DNA from: Novosphingobium sp. PhB57
Lineage (GTDB): Bacteria; Pseudomonadota; Alphaproteobacteria; Sphingomonadales; Sphingomonadaceae
Direction of reading: 5' to 3'
Length of the DNA stretch: 64,000 nt
NCBI RefSeq assembly: GCF_004342985.1
Contig: NZ_SMBO01000003.1
Span: 248,001-312,000 of the forward strand
Positions 9,269 through 18,675 of the stretch are shown piece after piece (the first letter of the stretch is position 1; every line of letters begins with the position of its first letter). Position numbers and translations under genes: made by a program. Below the pieces are notes generated by a model that saw only the letters and a list, made by a program, of their open reading frames with translations, did no database searches and was not told the DNA's origin.

Positions 9269-9441
9269 GGGACGGGCATTATTCCCGGCAGGTAACTGAT
9301 ATTGCGTTTGTTTCGCAAGACGGTCGGTTTGGAGACCGATCATTGCGCAAACCTGTCATGATGACTGGACAGGCCGTTCGAATCGTATCATCCTCTAACG
9401 AGACGCGACCCTCCAGAAAAGTCGCGCGGAGGATGCCGATA

Positions 9442-9705
9442 ATGATCGAGAAGAACGAGGTGGACTCAGGCGAGAAGGCAATGATCCTGTTGCAGAGCCT
9501 GATCTGCTATTTGCGTGAAAAGAATGTCCTTACCCGTGCCGATATCGAAGAGCTGCGCGACAAGGTCGAAGCGCGGATCGCCGATGCCGAGAGCCACCTG
9601 CCCTGCGCCAGTGCGCTGGCAACGGCCGCCGCCACGGAAATGCGCCAGCTCGAACAATTCTGCGGAAAGAAGTTCGGCGGCAAGCACCGTCATCGGGTCA
9701 ACTGA
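9442..9705 (+). CDS. Small conserved-looking protein of unknown function
   Basis: 87 residues from ATG 9442, preceded by GGAGG at 9428-9432 (9-nt spacing). An ATG at 9433 is too close to that site. The protein is helical and charged: LLQSLICYLREKNVLTRADIEELRDKVEARI, then a small-residue stretch (ASALATAAATEMRQLEQFCGKKFGG). There is no signal peptide or membrane segment. I do not recognise a family. It stands alone between tetR and maeB and is followed by a good hairpin terminator, which supports it being a real single-gene unit. Confidence 0.65.
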   Translation: MIEKNEVDSGEKAMILLQSLICYLREKNVLTRADIEELRDKVEARIADAESHLPCASALATAAATEMRQLEQFCGKKFGGKHRHRVN

Positions 9706-9708
9706 CGC

Positions 9709-9730
9709 ACGCGATCTTCGATCGCGTTTG
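9709..9730 (+). terminator. Intrinsic terminator of the small unknown gene
   Basis: ACGCGATC, a TTC loop, then GATCGCGT forms an 8-bp perfect stem followed by TTTG, starting 3 nt after the stop codon at 9703-9705. Confidence 0.65.
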
Positions 9731-9944
9731 GCGTCGGATGCGAGGTGAAAAGCCAAGGCTGATGTAAAAGATGCAACCTCGGTTGCAGTCTTTGCTGAGG
9801 CCCTGCGCGCCCTTAGTTGCGCCTGGCGCAAATCACCTTTCTCAGCACGAGCAAGAATCGAGGCTCTCCTCAGACCCGATTCTTCGATCATCGTGCAGAA
9901 TGTCATCGAAACTTCGGCCGAGTGGTTCCGATCGGGATCAGTTT

Positions 9945-9982
9945 CCTGCGGACACAGCGCCTTCAAGCGCCGCATCCGCAGG
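9945..9982 (-). terminator. Hairpin after maeB
   Basis: CCTGCGGA (9945-9952) pairs with TCCGCAGG (9975-9982), with an inner GCGC pairing, 8 nt past the maeB stop. There is no U-tract, so it may act as an RNA 3-prime stabiliser or a Rho-assisted end. Confidence 0.45.
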
Positions 9983-9990
9983 TATCGGGT

Positions 9991-12255
9991 TCAGACCTGC
10001 TCGAGTTGAGCGGCCGCGATGGCCGTGAGATTGAGGATGCCGCGCGCGGTGACGCCCGGCGTCAGGACGTGGATGGGCTGGGAAAGGCCCATCAGCATCG
10101 GGCCGACAGTAGGCGAACTGGACGAAGCCGAGAGCGCTGTCAGCGTGATGTTCGCCGCGTCGAGGTTTGGCATCACCAACAGGTTCGCGGGTCCTTCGAA
10201 CCGGGCATCCGGCACCAGGCGATCGCGAAGGGCCTGGCTGAGCGCGGCATCGGCATGCATTTCACCGTCGATCTTCAGATCCGGTGCTGCGGCCTTCACG
10301 ATGTCCAGGGCGGCGCGCATCTTGCGCGCGCTCGGGCTATGCGAAGCGCCGAAATTGGAGTGCGAGAGCAACGCGACGCGAGGACGCAGGCCGAAGTGCT
10401 TGAGCTGGGTGGCACCGAGCTGCGCCATTTCGGCGATCTGCTCCGGTGTGGGATCCGGCACCATGTGCGTGTCGGTGATGAACAGCGCGCCGGCATCCAG
10501 GATCAGACCTGAAAGTGCGTAGACGCGGCTGCTGCCCGGCTCGCGGTCGATCACGCGCAGGACGTGCTCGATCTGGCCCCAATATTCGGAGCGCCCGCCG
10601 ACCAGCGCCGCATCTACCCGGCCGGTGCGCAGCAGGAGCGCCGCGGTCAGTGTCGGGCGGCGATAGACATGGCGCGGGATCTCGTCGGATGGCACGCCCT
10701 TGCGCGAAGCCACCGCGCGATAGGCCTCGACGAGTTCGCCCATGATCTCATGGTCGGTTTCGGGGTCGATCACTTCCACGTCGCGGTCGAGCTGGAAGCC
10801 GAGGCCGAGGCCGGGCAGCTTTTCTTCCAGGACGCGGCGGCGGGCGACGATGGTGGGACGCGCGATTTCTTCGTCGAGCACGTCCTGGATGGCGCGCAGC
10901 ACGCGCTCGTCCTCGCCTTCGCCGTAGACGATGCGGCGGCCGGAGCCGCGCGCCGCCTGGAACACCGGAAGCATGAGCTGTCCGGAACGCGTGTTCTGGC
11001 GCGTCAGCTTGCGCTTGTATTCGTCGAGGTCGATGGTCTTGCGGGCGACGCCGCTGGCCATGGCCGCCCGGGCAACAGCTACCGCGATCTCACCGATCAG
11101 GCGCGGATCGAAGGGCGTAGGGATGATATATTCGGGGCCGAACACCAGCTTGCGACCGCCGTAGGCCTGAGCGACGCTGTCATGCGCGGGCAAGCGGGCG
11201 AGTGCAGCGATAGCCTCTGCCGCAGCCGCCTTCATCTCTTCGTTGATCGCCGTCGCGCCTACGTCCAGCGCGCCGCGGAAGATGTAGGGGAAGCACAGGA
11301 CGTTGTTGACCTGGTTCGGATAGTCCGAGCGGCCGGTGGCGATGATCGCATCCGGACGAACTTCGCGGGCGATTTCGGGGCGGATTTCGGGCTCGGGATT
11401 GGCGAGCGCGAAGATCAGCGGGTTCGGCGCCATCAGCGGCAGCCATTCCGGCTTGAGCACGCCCGGCGCCGAAAGGCCGAGGAAGAGGTTCGCGCCGGGC
11501 AGAACTTCCGGCAGCGACCGCGCATTGGTCTCACGCGCGTAACGCGCCATGTTCGGCAACATGCCCTCGCGGCCCGAGTGGATGACGCCGTCCTTGTCGG
11601 TCAGCGTCACGTTTTCGATCTGGAGGCCCATCGAAACCAGCAGGTCGACGCAGGCCAAAGCTGCCGCGCCCGCGCCCGAGGTGACCAGCTTGGCTTCAGC
11701 CAGGGTCTTGCCCTGAAGCACCAGCGCATTGCGGACCGCGGCGGCGACGACGATGGCCGTGCCGTGCTGGTCGTCATGGAACACCGGGATGTTCATGCGT
11801 TCCTTGAGCCGCGCCTCGATGGCGAAGCATTCGGGAGCCTTGATGTCTTCTAGGTTGATACCGCCGAAAGTCGGTTCCAGCAGGGCCACCGCTTCGACGA
11901 ACTTGTCCGGATCGGTGGTGTCCACTTCCAGGTCGAACACGTCGATGTCGGCGAATTTCTTGAAGAGGACCGCCTTGCCCTCCATCACCGGCTTCGAGGC
12001 CAGCGCACCGATCGCGCCCAGGCCGAGCACTGCGGTGCCGTTGGAGATCACGGCCACCAGATTGCCGCGCGCGGTATAGTCCATCGCCTTGTCGGGATCG
12101 GCAGCGATCTCGACGCAGGGTGCGGCGACCCCCGGCGAATAGGCCAGCGCCAGGTCGCGCTGGTTTACCATGCGCTTGGTCGGCTCGATACGGAGCTTAC
12201 CCGGCTGCGGATGGAGGTGGTAGTCGAGGGCGGCGCGGCGGAGATTGTCGTCCAT
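9991..12255 (-). CDS. maeB: NADP-dependent malic enzyme with C-terminal phosphotransacetylase-like domain
   Basis: 754 residues, the typical size of MaeB (about 759). Malic enzyme converts malate to pyruvate and CO2 with NADP, linking the TCA cycle to gluconeogenesis and NADPH supply. The N-terminal half has [42 protein letters not shown], the metal-binding run [11 protein letters not shown] and HDDQHGTA, and the nucleotide loop [14 protein letters not shown]. From about residue 430 the phosphate acetyltransferase-like domain begins ([19 protein letters not shown]). In this family that domain is regarded as regulatory, not catalytic. The start at 12255 has GAGGG upstream; a frame to 12273 adds six residues. 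Single-gene unit. Confidence 0.95.
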   Translation of the reverse strand: MDDNLRRAALDYHLHPQPGKLRIEPTKRMVNQRDLALAYSPGVAAPCVEIAADPDKAMDYTARGNLVAVISNGTAVLGLGAIGALASKPVMEGKAVLFKKFADIDVFDLEVDTTDPDKFVEAVALLEPTFGGINLEDIKAPECFAIEARLKERMNIPVFHDDQHGTAIVVAAAVRNALVLQGKTLAEAKLVTSGAGAAALACVDLLVSMGLQIENVTLTDKDGVIHSGREGMLPNMARYARETNARSLPEVLPGANLFLGLSAPGVLKPEWLPLMAPNPLIFALANPEPEIRPEIAREVRPDAIIATGRSDYPNQVNNVLCFPYIFRGALDVGATAINEEMKAAAAEAIAALARLPAHDSVAQAYGGRKLVFGPEYIIPTPFDPRLIGEIAVAVARAAMASGVARKTIDLDEYKRKLTRQNTRSGQLMLPVFQAARGSGRRIVYGEGEDERVLRAIQDVLDEEIARPTIVARRRVLEEKLPGLGLGFQLDRDVEVIDPETDHEIMGELVEAYRAVASRKGVPSDEIPRHVYRRPTLTAALLLRTGRVDAALVGGRSEYWGQIEHVLRVIDREPGSSRVYALSGLILDAGALFITDTHMVPDPTPEQIAEMAQLGATQLKHFGLRPRVALLSHSNFGASHSPSARKMRAALDIVKAAAPDLKIDGEMHADAALSQALRDRLVPDARFEGPANLLVMPNLDAANITLTALSASSSSPTVGPMLMGLSQPIHVLTPGVTARGILNLTAIAAAQLEQV

Positions 12256-12656
12256 GGCGGCCCTCATAGGCAAAGGATTCGCGCTTGCCTATGCCTTCCG
12301 GACCAGCATCTTTTCCTCTCCTTCCAGAAGCATCCTTATACAATGGACGGCGCGGCAGCCCGGTCTTCGCGAAGATGTGCCGCGTGCACGGGGGTTTTAC
12401 CGCCCCATCCACTCGCTATCCCGCGGTTTTGCCGATTTTATCCACAGAGCATTTTTGACCGTTCGCGGCACCCGCAGAGCCACGCAGAACAAGCCGAAGC
12501 CCGCAGGAAACCTGGCTCCTTCCGCCACGCAAAGGTCAGACGGGCCGGAATTCTGACTGTCATCAGAATGACTTGTTCACTTCGGTGCAAGGCCCTGGCC
12601 TCCACTCGGTGGCTGCCCGGAAGAGGGCCGGGGAAGAAAGATACTGGAGTTTGAAT
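12256..12656. other. 401-bp intergenic region between maeB and an outer-membrane protein gene
   Basis: No credible gene is seen. It must hold the divergent promoters of maeB and the barrel protein. Visible elements are a small inverted repeat (ATTCTGA, 6-nt loop, TCAGAAT at 12550-12569) about 90 bp upstream of the barrel gene's ATG, and a lone perfect DnaA-box match TTATCCACA at 12438-12446. Confidence 0.4.
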
Positions 12657-13124
12657 ATGCGTATTGCACTTGTTTCGCTCGCCGCGGTTGCCGCCGTCGC
12701 TGCCGCCTCGCCCGCTTTCGCGAACGAGGCCCGCGTGGAAGCGCGCACCGGCGTGATCTGGGACGGTAGCGACAGCGATGCAGTAGCTGGCGTCGCTGCC
12801 GGTTACGACTACGATCTCGGCGAAAAGTTCTTCGTGGGCGTGGAAGGTTCGGCCGACAAGGTGCTGACCGACAACACCCGCGTCTCGTGGGGCGTCGGCG
12901 GCCGCGCCGGTGTGAAGGTCACGCCTTCGACCAAGCTCTATGCCGCCTCGACCTGGCAGTCGAAGTTCACCAAGTACGGCAACAGCGCCGTCGGCGTGGG
13001 CGGCGGCCTGCAGCAGGACCTGAACGACAAGTTCTACGGCAAGGTCGAATACAAGCACCTGCTCGTCGGCGACAACACGCCGGATGCGGATGTCGGCCTG
13101 GTCGGCGTCGGCATGAAGTTCTGA
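12657..13124 (+). CDS. Small outer-membrane beta-barrel protein (OmpA/opacity-like porin)
   Basis: 155 residues from ATG 12657, with GGAG 7 nt upstream. MRIALVSLAAVAAVAAASPAFA is a classic signal peptide ending AFA. The mature part alternates hydrophobic residues as in an 8-strand barrel (VEARTGVIWDG, AGVAAGYDYDL, FFVGVEGSAD, VSWGVGGRAG, YGKVEYKHL) and ends in aromatic F after VGLVGVGMKF, the outer-membrane assembly signal. Short barrel proteins of this kind are abundant surface proteins in sphingomonads. There is no peptidoglycan-binding OmpA tail. A strong terminator follows. Confidence 0.8.
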   Translation: MRIALVSLAAVAAVAAASPAFANEARVEARTGVIWDGSDSDAVAGVAAGYDYDLGEKFFVGVEGSADKVLTDNTRVSWGVGGRAGVKVTPSTKLYAASTWQSKFTKYGNSAVGVGGGLQQDLNDKFYGKVEYKHLLVGDNTPDADVGLVGVGMKF

Positions 13125-13186
13125 CCTGACGCCTTCGTCCGGCCGGCATCACGGCCAGCCACCGGGAAGGCCGGACGAGGACGAGG

Positions 13187-13216
13187 AAAAGGCGGCTCGC
13201 GAGAGCCGCCTTTTTT
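13187..13216 (+). terminator. Strong intrinsic terminator after the barrel protein gene
   Basis: AAAA, GGCGGCTC, loop GCGA, GAGCCGCC and TTTTTT form an 8-bp GC stem extended by A-T pairs, with a six-T tract. The flanking A and T runs would allow it to work in both directions. Confidence 0.9.
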
Positions 13217-13343
13217 GCGTTACGGCCGTGTCGGGGCTGCCGAAGACGGTCATTTTCATCCAATCCCCATTCCGCAACCGCTTCTGTTTCTATATCAAAT
13301 CGGGGTGGGTGGGATTTTCGGATCACCAGACAGGAACACGGAC

Positions 13344-13766
13344 ATGACGGACATTGCACTGGGATTTGCAATCCTCGCCGCCGCGAGCCTGCCCGCCTTG
13401 ACCGATGGCGAGGACCCCGCAGCACTTACCGGGCGCGCCGCCGTGGAACGGCTTGCAGGCAACACGCTGGAAGAAGACGATTCCCAGCTTCCGGGCGAAC
13501 ACGTCATTTTCCTCAAGCCCGGCGGCATCGCCCGCATGCGCGAGCATGGCCAGGGTCACAGGGTGATGCAGCAGCGCTGGGCGATCAGCCCCGAAGGACT
13601 GCTCTGCGTTTCCGAGCGCCGCGCAAAGGATGTCGGCGGCCCGGAAAACCGGGACAGCGAATGCGCCAGCATCTCCATCAGCGGCGACCGCGTGGAGATG
13701 AGCGTGCCGGACCTCGACGAACCGCTCACTGCCCGCCTGCTTCCCGGAAACCCCTACAAGCTTTGA
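13344..13766 (+). CDS. Unknown small protein, probably exported
   Basis: 140 residues from ATG 13344 with AGGA at about 10 nt. The N-terminus MTDIALGFAILAAASLPALTDG is hydrophobic and ends in a plausible signal-peptide cleavage region, though basic residues are lacking. The rest (LTGRAAVERLAGNTLEED, then VIFLKPGGIARMREHGQGHRVMQQRWAI, then ASISISGDRVEMSV) reads like a compact beta protein. It alternates short strands with two cysteines that could pair. I do not recognise a family. It ends 13 bp before the convergent HxlR gene. Confidence 0.6.
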   Translation: MTDIALGFAILAAASLPALTDGEDPAALTGRAAVERLAGNTLEEDDSQLPGEHVIFLKPGGIARMREHGQGHRVMQQRWAISPEGLLCVSERRAKDVGGPENRDSECASISISGDRVEMSVPDLDEPLTARLLPGNPYKL

Positions 13767-13779
13767 GCCCCGCCCTGCC

Positions 13780-14142
13780 CTATGCGGCCCGCAGGTCGAA
13801 AGCGCGCCGCGATTCCTCCACTTCGTCAAGGTTGTCGAGAGTCCACCGATAGAGCGCCTTGAACGGTGCATGGAGCGATTGGCCCAAGGCCGTGATCTCG
13901 TACTCCACGCCGACCGGCGAAGTCGGGATCACCCGGCGGGAAAGCAGACCGTTGCGCTCCAGCTTGCGCAGGCACTGGGTGAGCGCCTTCTGCGTCACGC
14001 CCTCCATGTGCCGCTTGATGGCGTTGAAACGCATCGGCCCGGGAACGAGCACAGTCAGCACCATCATCGACCACTTGTCCGCGATCTGGTCGAACAGTTG
14101 CCGGCTCGGGCAGCCGATGTCGAAATGCTGGCATTCGGGCAA
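13780..14142 (-). CDS. HxlR-family winged-helix regulator
   Basis: 120 residues, typical for HxlR/YodB-type regulators. It has the family head CPSRQLFDQIADKWSMMVLTVL, the recognition region MRFNAIKRHMEGVTQKALTQCLRKLERNGLLSRRV and the wing PVGVEYEITALGQSL. Cys residues at positions 4 and 11 could serve as redox or electrophile sensors, as known for YodB and HypR. It is divergent from an Old Yellow Enzyme homologue about 100 bp away, a common pairing in which electrophiles lift repression of the flavin reductase. Regulation of the neighbour is an inference. Confidence 0.9.
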   Translation of the reverse strand: MPECQHFDIGCPSRQLFDQIADKWSMMVLTVLVPGPMRFNAIKRHMEGVTQKALTQCLRKLERNGLLSRRVIPTSPVGVEYEITALGQSLHAPFKALYRWTLDNLDEVEESRRAFDLRAA

Positions 14143-14156
14143 GCGGTATCCTCCAG

Positions 14157-14211
14157 TATACCTAGGCGATTAAAGGTGCCTCATTGACGCTAGGTTTCCA
14201 GTTTATACCTA
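14157..14211. promoter_or_regulatory. TATACCTA direct repeats in the HxlR/OYE divergent promoter
   Basis: TATACCTA occurs at 14157-14164 and 14204-14211, and an inverted CTAGG half-site lies between them (near 14190). These are candidate binding sites for the adjacent HxlR regulator. The 102-bp gap has no room for a gene. Confidence 0.5.
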
Positions 14212-14244
14212 AGGGCCTTCCTGTTTCAATGGAGACCTGCCTGC

Positions 14245-15363
14245 ATGTCGGCATCCAATACCGAAGTCCTGTTCCGCCCCTTCAGCATCCGTTCGCTCGA
14301 CCTGCCGAACCGGATCGTCATGGCGCCGATGACGCGCGGATTTGCGCCAGAGGGCATTCCCGGTGCTCCGCAAGCGGCTTATTATCAGCGCCGCGCTGAA
14401 GGCGGCGTGGGGCTGATCCTTTCGGAAGGCACGGTGATCGACCGCCCCGCCTCTCGCAACATGGCCGGTATTCCGCTGTTCCACGGCGAAGAAGCGCTTG
14501 AGGGTTGGAAGAGCGTGATCGGCGCGGTCCATGCCGCCGGTGGCAAGATGGGCCCGCAGATCTGGCACACCGGCTCCACGGTGGGGCCGGATGGCTGGGA
14601 TCCGGGCGTGCCGGTCGAGAGCCCTTCCGGGCTGCTGGCGCCGGGTCAGCCGCGTGGTTCGGCCATGAGCGAGGAAGACATTGCCGATGCCGTCTCCGCC
14701 TTCGCCCGCGCGGCAGCGGCTTCGAAGCGCCTCGGCTTCGACACGGTCGAGATCCATGGCGCGCACGGCTACCTGATCGACCAGTTCTTCTGGTCCGGCA
14801 CCAACGAGCGTGCGGACAGCTACGGCGGCGCCACGATCCGCGAACGATCGCGCTTTGCCGGTGAGGTCGTCTCCGCCGTGCGCGAGGCCGTCGGGCCCGA
14901 CTACCCCATCATCCTGCGCCTCAGCCAGTGGAAGCAGCAGGACTATCTCGCCCGTCTGGCGGAGACGCCCGATCTCATGGCCGATTGGCTGCAGCCGCTG
15001 GTCGATGCCGGGGTGGACGTGCTCCACTGCTCGCAGCGCCGCTTCTGGGAGCCGGAATTCGCCGAAATCGACGGTGAAAAGGGCCTGAACTTCGCGGGCT
15101 GGGCCAAGAAGCTCACGGGCGCGGCCACGATCAGCGTCGGCTCGGTCGGCCTTTCCGGCGAATTCCTGGCAGCCTTCGGCGGCGAAAGCTCAACCTCCAC
15201 TGCGCTGGACGATCTGGTTGAGCGCATGGAGCGCGACGAATTCGACCTGATCGCCGTCGGCCGCGCGCTGATCGCCGATCCGGACTGGGTCAGCAAGATC
15301 GGCAAGGGCGAATCCGGCAAGCTCAAGGGCTTCGACGCCGCCACTCTGGGCGAACTCGTCTGA
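14245..15363 (+). CDS. NADH:flavin oxidoreductase, Old Yellow Enzyme family
   Basis: 372 residues, the usual single-domain OYE length. It is an FMN-binding TIM barrel that reduces activated C=C bonds of enones, quinones or nitro compounds with NAD(P)H. Visible features are the FMN-site start LPNRIVMAPMTRGFA, the active-site region QIWHTG, the family signature GAHGYLIDQFFWSGTNERADSYGG, and the phosphate-binding end FDLIAVGRALIADPDWV. The Cys or Thr that tunes the flavin in other OYEs appears to be Thr in MAPMTRG. Divergent HxlR regulation suggests induction by electrophiles. Confidence 0.92.
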   Translation: MSASNTEVLFRPFSIRSLDLPNRIVMAPMTRGFAPEGIPGAPQAAYYQRRAEGGVGLILSEGTVIDRPASRNMAGIPLFHGEEALEGWKSVIGAVHAAGGKMGPQIWHTGSTVGPDGWDPGVPVESPSGLLAPGQPRGSAMSEEDIADAVSAFARAAAASKRLGFDTVEIHGAHGYLIDQFFWSGTNERADSYGGATIRERSRFAGEVVSAVREAVGPDYPIILRLSQWKQQDYLARLAETPDLMADWLQPLVDAGVDVLHCSQRRFWEPEFAEIDGEKGLNFAGWAKKLTGAATISVGSVGLSGEFLAAFGGESSTSTALDDLVERMERDEFDLIAVGRALIADPDWVSKIGKGESGKLKGFDAATLGELV

Positions 15364-15411
15364 CACTGCGACGGGGAGCGCTTCGGGGATAAGTCCCCGC
15401 AGCGCTACTCA

Positions 15412-16686
15412 TCACCCTGTCGCCGTCTCCCGCGCGAGGCGCAGGCCGAGAAGCGCGGCAGCCAGCGAGGCGAAACCGAGCACGCCGATCAATTCCGGCA
15501 CGTCGAGCCCCGCTGCCAGCAGCCCCGTCATCGCCAGCACGACCCCGACCGTCACCGCGGCATTGACGATATTGTTGGCGGCAATGATGCGGGAGCGTTC
15601 CTCTGCGGCGCTGTACATTTGCAGGATCGCGTAGAGCGGCACGATGAACATGCCGCCCGAGAAAGCCACCAGCACCAGGTCTGCCAGGATCCGCGGCGCG
15701 CCGGGGTTTGCCAGGAACTGACGGAACGAAGCCTCCTGCGCGGCGGGGATGAAACCGCTGGTGGAGAGCCAGAGGTCGATCAGGCCGATCGCCAGCCCCA
15801 ATGCAGAGATCGGCACATATCGCGCAGAGACTTCGCCGCCCAGCAGCTTGTTGACCGCCAGCGAGCCCAGCGCGATCGTCACCGAAAAGATCACCAGGAA
15901 CACCGTCGCCACTTCCTGCCGGGCCGCCAGGGTACCACTCACCAGCGGCGCGAATTCCGACACGAGTACGGCGCCTGCCGCGAAGAACCAGCTTATGCCC
16001 AGGACCGAGAGCCAGACCGCCCGGCCGCTGCGCGCGGTCCGCAGCACTTCCATCGTCCCGCGCCAGAGGTTCCAGTCGACCGGATGCTCGCCGCGAACCG
16101 GAGGCGCCGGCGGGATGGCGCGAGCGGCAAGGTAGCCGAGAAATGCAATGCCCATGGCGGCCAGGCCCGCTTCCCGGGCCGGGATCACGCCGGCCAGGAG
16201 CTGCCCGCCAAGGATCGCCAGGAATGTTCCCGCCTCGATCAGGCCGGTGCCACCCATGATCTCGTGCGCGGCAAGATGCTGCGGCAGGATCGAATACTTC
16301 ACCGGTCCGAAGAGCGTGGAATGAAGCCCCATCAGGAACAGCGCCGTCATCAGCACGGGGATCGACTGGAGCCAGAACCCACCCAGGCCCACGGCCATGA
16401 TCGCGATTTCGGCCAGCTTGATCCAGCGGACAAGTCGCGCCTTGTCGATCCGGTCGGCAAGTTGTCCGGCGAGGGCGGAGAACAGGAAATAGGGTGCGAT
16501 GAACACCCCGCTGGCGATGGCCGCCAGCATTCCCGCCTTGTCGGCCTCACCGGCGAAGATCACGAAATTCGCCAGGAACAGCATGGCGAATTTCAGCAGG
16601 TTGTCGTTGAAGGCGCCCAGAAACTGGACGACGAACATCGGCGCGAACCGCCGCTTCGCCAGCAGCGAAAGATCAGGTGCGGACAT
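15412..16686 (-). CDS. MFS transporter, LplT-like
   Basis: 424 residues from ATG 16686, preceded by a GGGGAG Shine-Dalgarno. A longer frame to 16722 is less likely. The head RFAPMFVVQFLGAFNDNLLKFAMLFLANF closely resembles the LplT/Aas-type lysophospholipid flippase branch of the major facilitator superfamily. About twelve hydrophobic segments follow, with the MFS loop ALAGQLADRIDKARLVRW between helices 2 and 3. Such proteins move lysophospholipid across the inner membrane, usually next to an acyltransferase. No acyltransferase is nearby, so the substrate stays open. It lies 94 bp downstream of the hydrolase on the same strand. Confidence 0.85.
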   Translation of the reverse strand: MSAPDLSLLAKRRFAPMFVVQFLGAFNDNLLKFAMLFLANFVIFAGEADKAGMLAAIASGVFIAPYFLFSALAGQLADRIDKARLVRWIKLAEIAIMAVGLGGFWLQSIPVLMTALFLMGLHSTLFGPVKYSILPQHLAAHEIMGGTGLIEAGTFLAILGGQLLAGVIPAREAGLAAMGIAFLGYLAARAIPPAPPVRGEHPVDWNLWRGTMEVLRTARSGRAVWLSVLGISWFFAAGAVLVSEFAPLVSGTLAARQEVATVFLVIFSVTIALGSLAVNKLLGGEVSARYVPISALGLAIGLIDLWLSTSGFIPAAQEASFRQFLANPGAPRILADLVLVAFSGGMFIVPLYAILQMYSAAEERSRIIAANNIVNAAVTVGVVLAMTGLLAAGLDVPELIGVLGFASLAAALLGLRLARETATG

Positions 16687-16780
16687 GGCGAACTCCCCCC
16701 ATGGAGAGTTCGTTAGCGGCATTTGCGAAAATGCCCGAGAGCTTTTCGCGTCCTATCGGTTCAAAACGGGCTGCCCCCGA

Positions 16781-17581
16781 TCAGGCTGCCTGGCGCTGGA
16801 GCCAGTTCCGCAGCAGGAAGTTCACCTGCTCGGGATGTTCGAGCGCCGCCATATGGCCGCAGGCGCCGATCATGTGGAAGCTGGAGCCTTCGATCCGCGA
16901 ATGGATCTCACGGGCGTGATCGGGCGGGGTGATGCGGTCGCCCTCGCCTACCACGATCATGGTCGGAACGCGGATGGCTTCCAGGCTGTCCAGCGAATCC
17001 GGACGCGTCATGATCGCATGCTGCTGACGAATGAAGGCATCACCGCCGACGCGCGAGGCCATGCCGCGCATCTCGTCGGCAACCGGGCCGACAGTGTTGT
17101 CCGCATGGACCAGATCACCCAGCAGGCGGTGCGTGATGCCCACGAACTTGCCGCGGCGCAGGGATTCGATGCCGGCCTTGCGCTGCCGGCTGCGTTCGGG
17201 CGTATCGCCGCGAGCGCTGGAATTGATGAGAGCCAGGCGCGAAACGCGCTCGGGCGCCCGGCGCATGATCTCCAGCGCGACGTAGCCGCCCATCGAGAGA
17301 CCCGCCAGCGAGAAACGGCGCGGCGCGGCGGCCAGGGTGCGCTCGGCCATGGCGCCGATCGTGTCGTCCAACGTAAGATCGGCGATCATCGGCGCAGCGA
17401 CATCGGCTAGCGCATGGACCTGTCGGCGCCAAAGCGACTGGTCGCAGAGCAGGCCGGGCAGGAACACCACGGGCTCCAGAGCCGGCACATGGTCGGCGCT
17501 GGCGCGGTTCCATGCGCTCTGCCCCGGCGCGGAATGCGCCTCGGTCGTGAACTCTGCGGTGTCGGTTGCCAAACTAGCCAT
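16781..17581 (-). CDS. Alpha/beta hydrolase
   Basis: 266 residues from ATG 17581, with AGGAG 8 nt upstream. The alpha/beta-hydrolase triad is readable: nucleophile Ser in GLSMGGYVALEI, Asp in VVGEGDRITPP, and His in GACGHMAALEHPEQV. The oxyanion strand is VVFLPGLLCDQSLWRRQ. The family includes esterases, haloperoxidase-like enzymes and 3-oxoadipate enol-lactonases. The sequence does not decide between them, although GHMAALEHPEQV is the usual ending of the enol-lactonase/esterase group. It is divergent from the LysR gene at 17682 and is followed by the MFS gene, so the two may be co-regulated. Confidence 0.88.
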   Translation of the reverse strand: MASLATDTAEFTTEAHSAPGQSAWNRASADHVPALEPVVFLPGLLCDQSLWRRQVHALADVAAPMIADLTLDDTIGAMAERTLAAAPRRFSLAGLSMGGYVALEIMRRAPERVSRLALINSSARGDTPERSRQRKAGIESLRRGKFVGITHRLLGDLVHADNTVGPVADEMRGMASRVGGDAFIRQQHAIMTRPDSLDSLEAIRVPTMIVVGEGDRITPPDHAREIHSRIEGSSFHMIGACGHMAALEHPEQVNFLLRNWLQRQAA

Positions 17582-17681
17582 TTCAAATCTCCTGAGGCCG
17601 AAATGGGCTTGTGCGCTCCATCTGTCCAATTCATGATGATGGCAATCTCGATATGTTTTAGGTATGGGGCGAAGACGGCAG

Positions 17682-18578
17682 ATGGAACTCAGGCACATCC
17701 GGTATTTCCTGGCCGTGGCTGAGGAACGCCACTTTACCCGCGCCGCCCAGCGCCTCGGGATCGGGCAGCCGCCGCTCAGCCATCAGATCAAGGATCTGGA
17801 ACGCGAAGTAGGCACGCCCCTCTTCCACCGTATCCCGCAAGGCGCGGAATTGACCGAGGCCGGCCGGGCCTTCGAAGCCGGGGTGCGCCAGATCCCCGGT
17901 CTCGTCGGAGAGGCCGTCGTTGCCGCCCAGCGCGCCGCCGCCGGTGAAACCGGCCGCATTCGGGTGGGTTTCACCGGCTCGGCCGCGTTCAACCCCCGCG
18001 TTCCTCAGGCAATCCGCATCTATCGCCGCCGCTTCCCCGACGTCGAACTGAGCCTGGCCGAGCACAATTCCATCGGCCTGGTGGAGGGCCTGAAGAACGG
18101 TTCGCTCGATGCAGCCTTCCTGCGTCCCGACGCCGTGGACAAGCAGGGGCTGCGCCTCTTTCACCTGGCCGACGAGCCGCTGATTGCCGCCCTCGCCTCG
18201 GCGCGAATGCCGCATGGCGAGCCGATCCGGCTGGAGCAGCTTGCCGAAGACGCCTTCATCCTGACGCCCCGCGCCCTCGGACCCACCTTGTTCGACGCCA
18301 CGCTGGAGGCCTGCCGCCGCGCCGGGTTCGAAGCGATACTGGGCCAGTCGGCACCACAGGTCGCTTCGGTGCTGGCCCTCGTCGCGGCCGAACTGGGTGT
18401 GGCGCTTGTGCCGGAATCCATGCGCGACGCCTCGTTCAGGGGCGTGACGTATCACGACCTCACCGGCAACGCCCCCAAAGTCGCGCTGGCCCTGGCAACG
18501 CGAAACGACGAGCAGGCGGCAACCGTGGCGGCTTTCGTGGCGGAAGCCCGCTTCCCCTCGGAAGCCGAGCCCGGATGA
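17682..18578 (+). CDS. LysR-family transcriptional regulator, BenM/CatM-like subgroup
   Basis: 298 residues from the ATG that gives MELRHIRYFLAVAEERHFTRAAQRL, the near-invariant start of the CbnR/BenM group; an in-frame ATG at 17664 adds six residues. The helix-turn-helix is followed by the linker helix and an effector domain beginning GRIRVGFTGSAAFNPRVPQAIRIYR. This subgroup usually responds to aromatic or beta-ketoadipate intermediates, matching the enol-lactonase-like hydrolase divergently encoded 100 bp away. The functional link is an inference. Confidence 0.9.
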   Translation: MELRHIRYFLAVAEERHFTRAAQRLGIGQPPLSHQIKDLEREVGTPLFHRIPQGAELTEAGRAFEAGVRQIPGLVGEAVVAAQRAAAGETGRIRVGFTGSAAFNPRVPQAIRIYRRRFPDVELSLAEHNSIGLVEGLKNGSLDAAFLRPDAVDKQGLRLFHLADEPLIAALASARMPHGEPIRLEQLAEDAFILTPRALGPTLFDATLEACRRAGFEAILGQSAPQVASVLALVAAELGVALVPESMRDASFRGVTYHDLTGNAPKVALALATRNDEQAATVAAFVAEARFPSEAEPG

Positions 18579-18675
18579 GGCGCCGGGCCAAGCCGAAATG
18601 GCGCCCGGCGGAAACCCGCGGTCAGGCAAGTTACCCATTTACAGGATGCTAACCATATTCCACTAGCCATGCGCG

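Noticed and set aside
9817-9831. TTGCGC-CTG-GCGCAA hairpin in the gap before maeB's end
   Set aside because: Too far (about 160 bp) from the maeB stop to be its terminator, no T-tract, and no gene nearby that it would regulate.
12438-12446. Perfect DnaA box TTATCCACA
   Set aside because: A single box without a cluster, AT-rich unwinding element or dnaA/parAB neighbours is not evidence for an origin.
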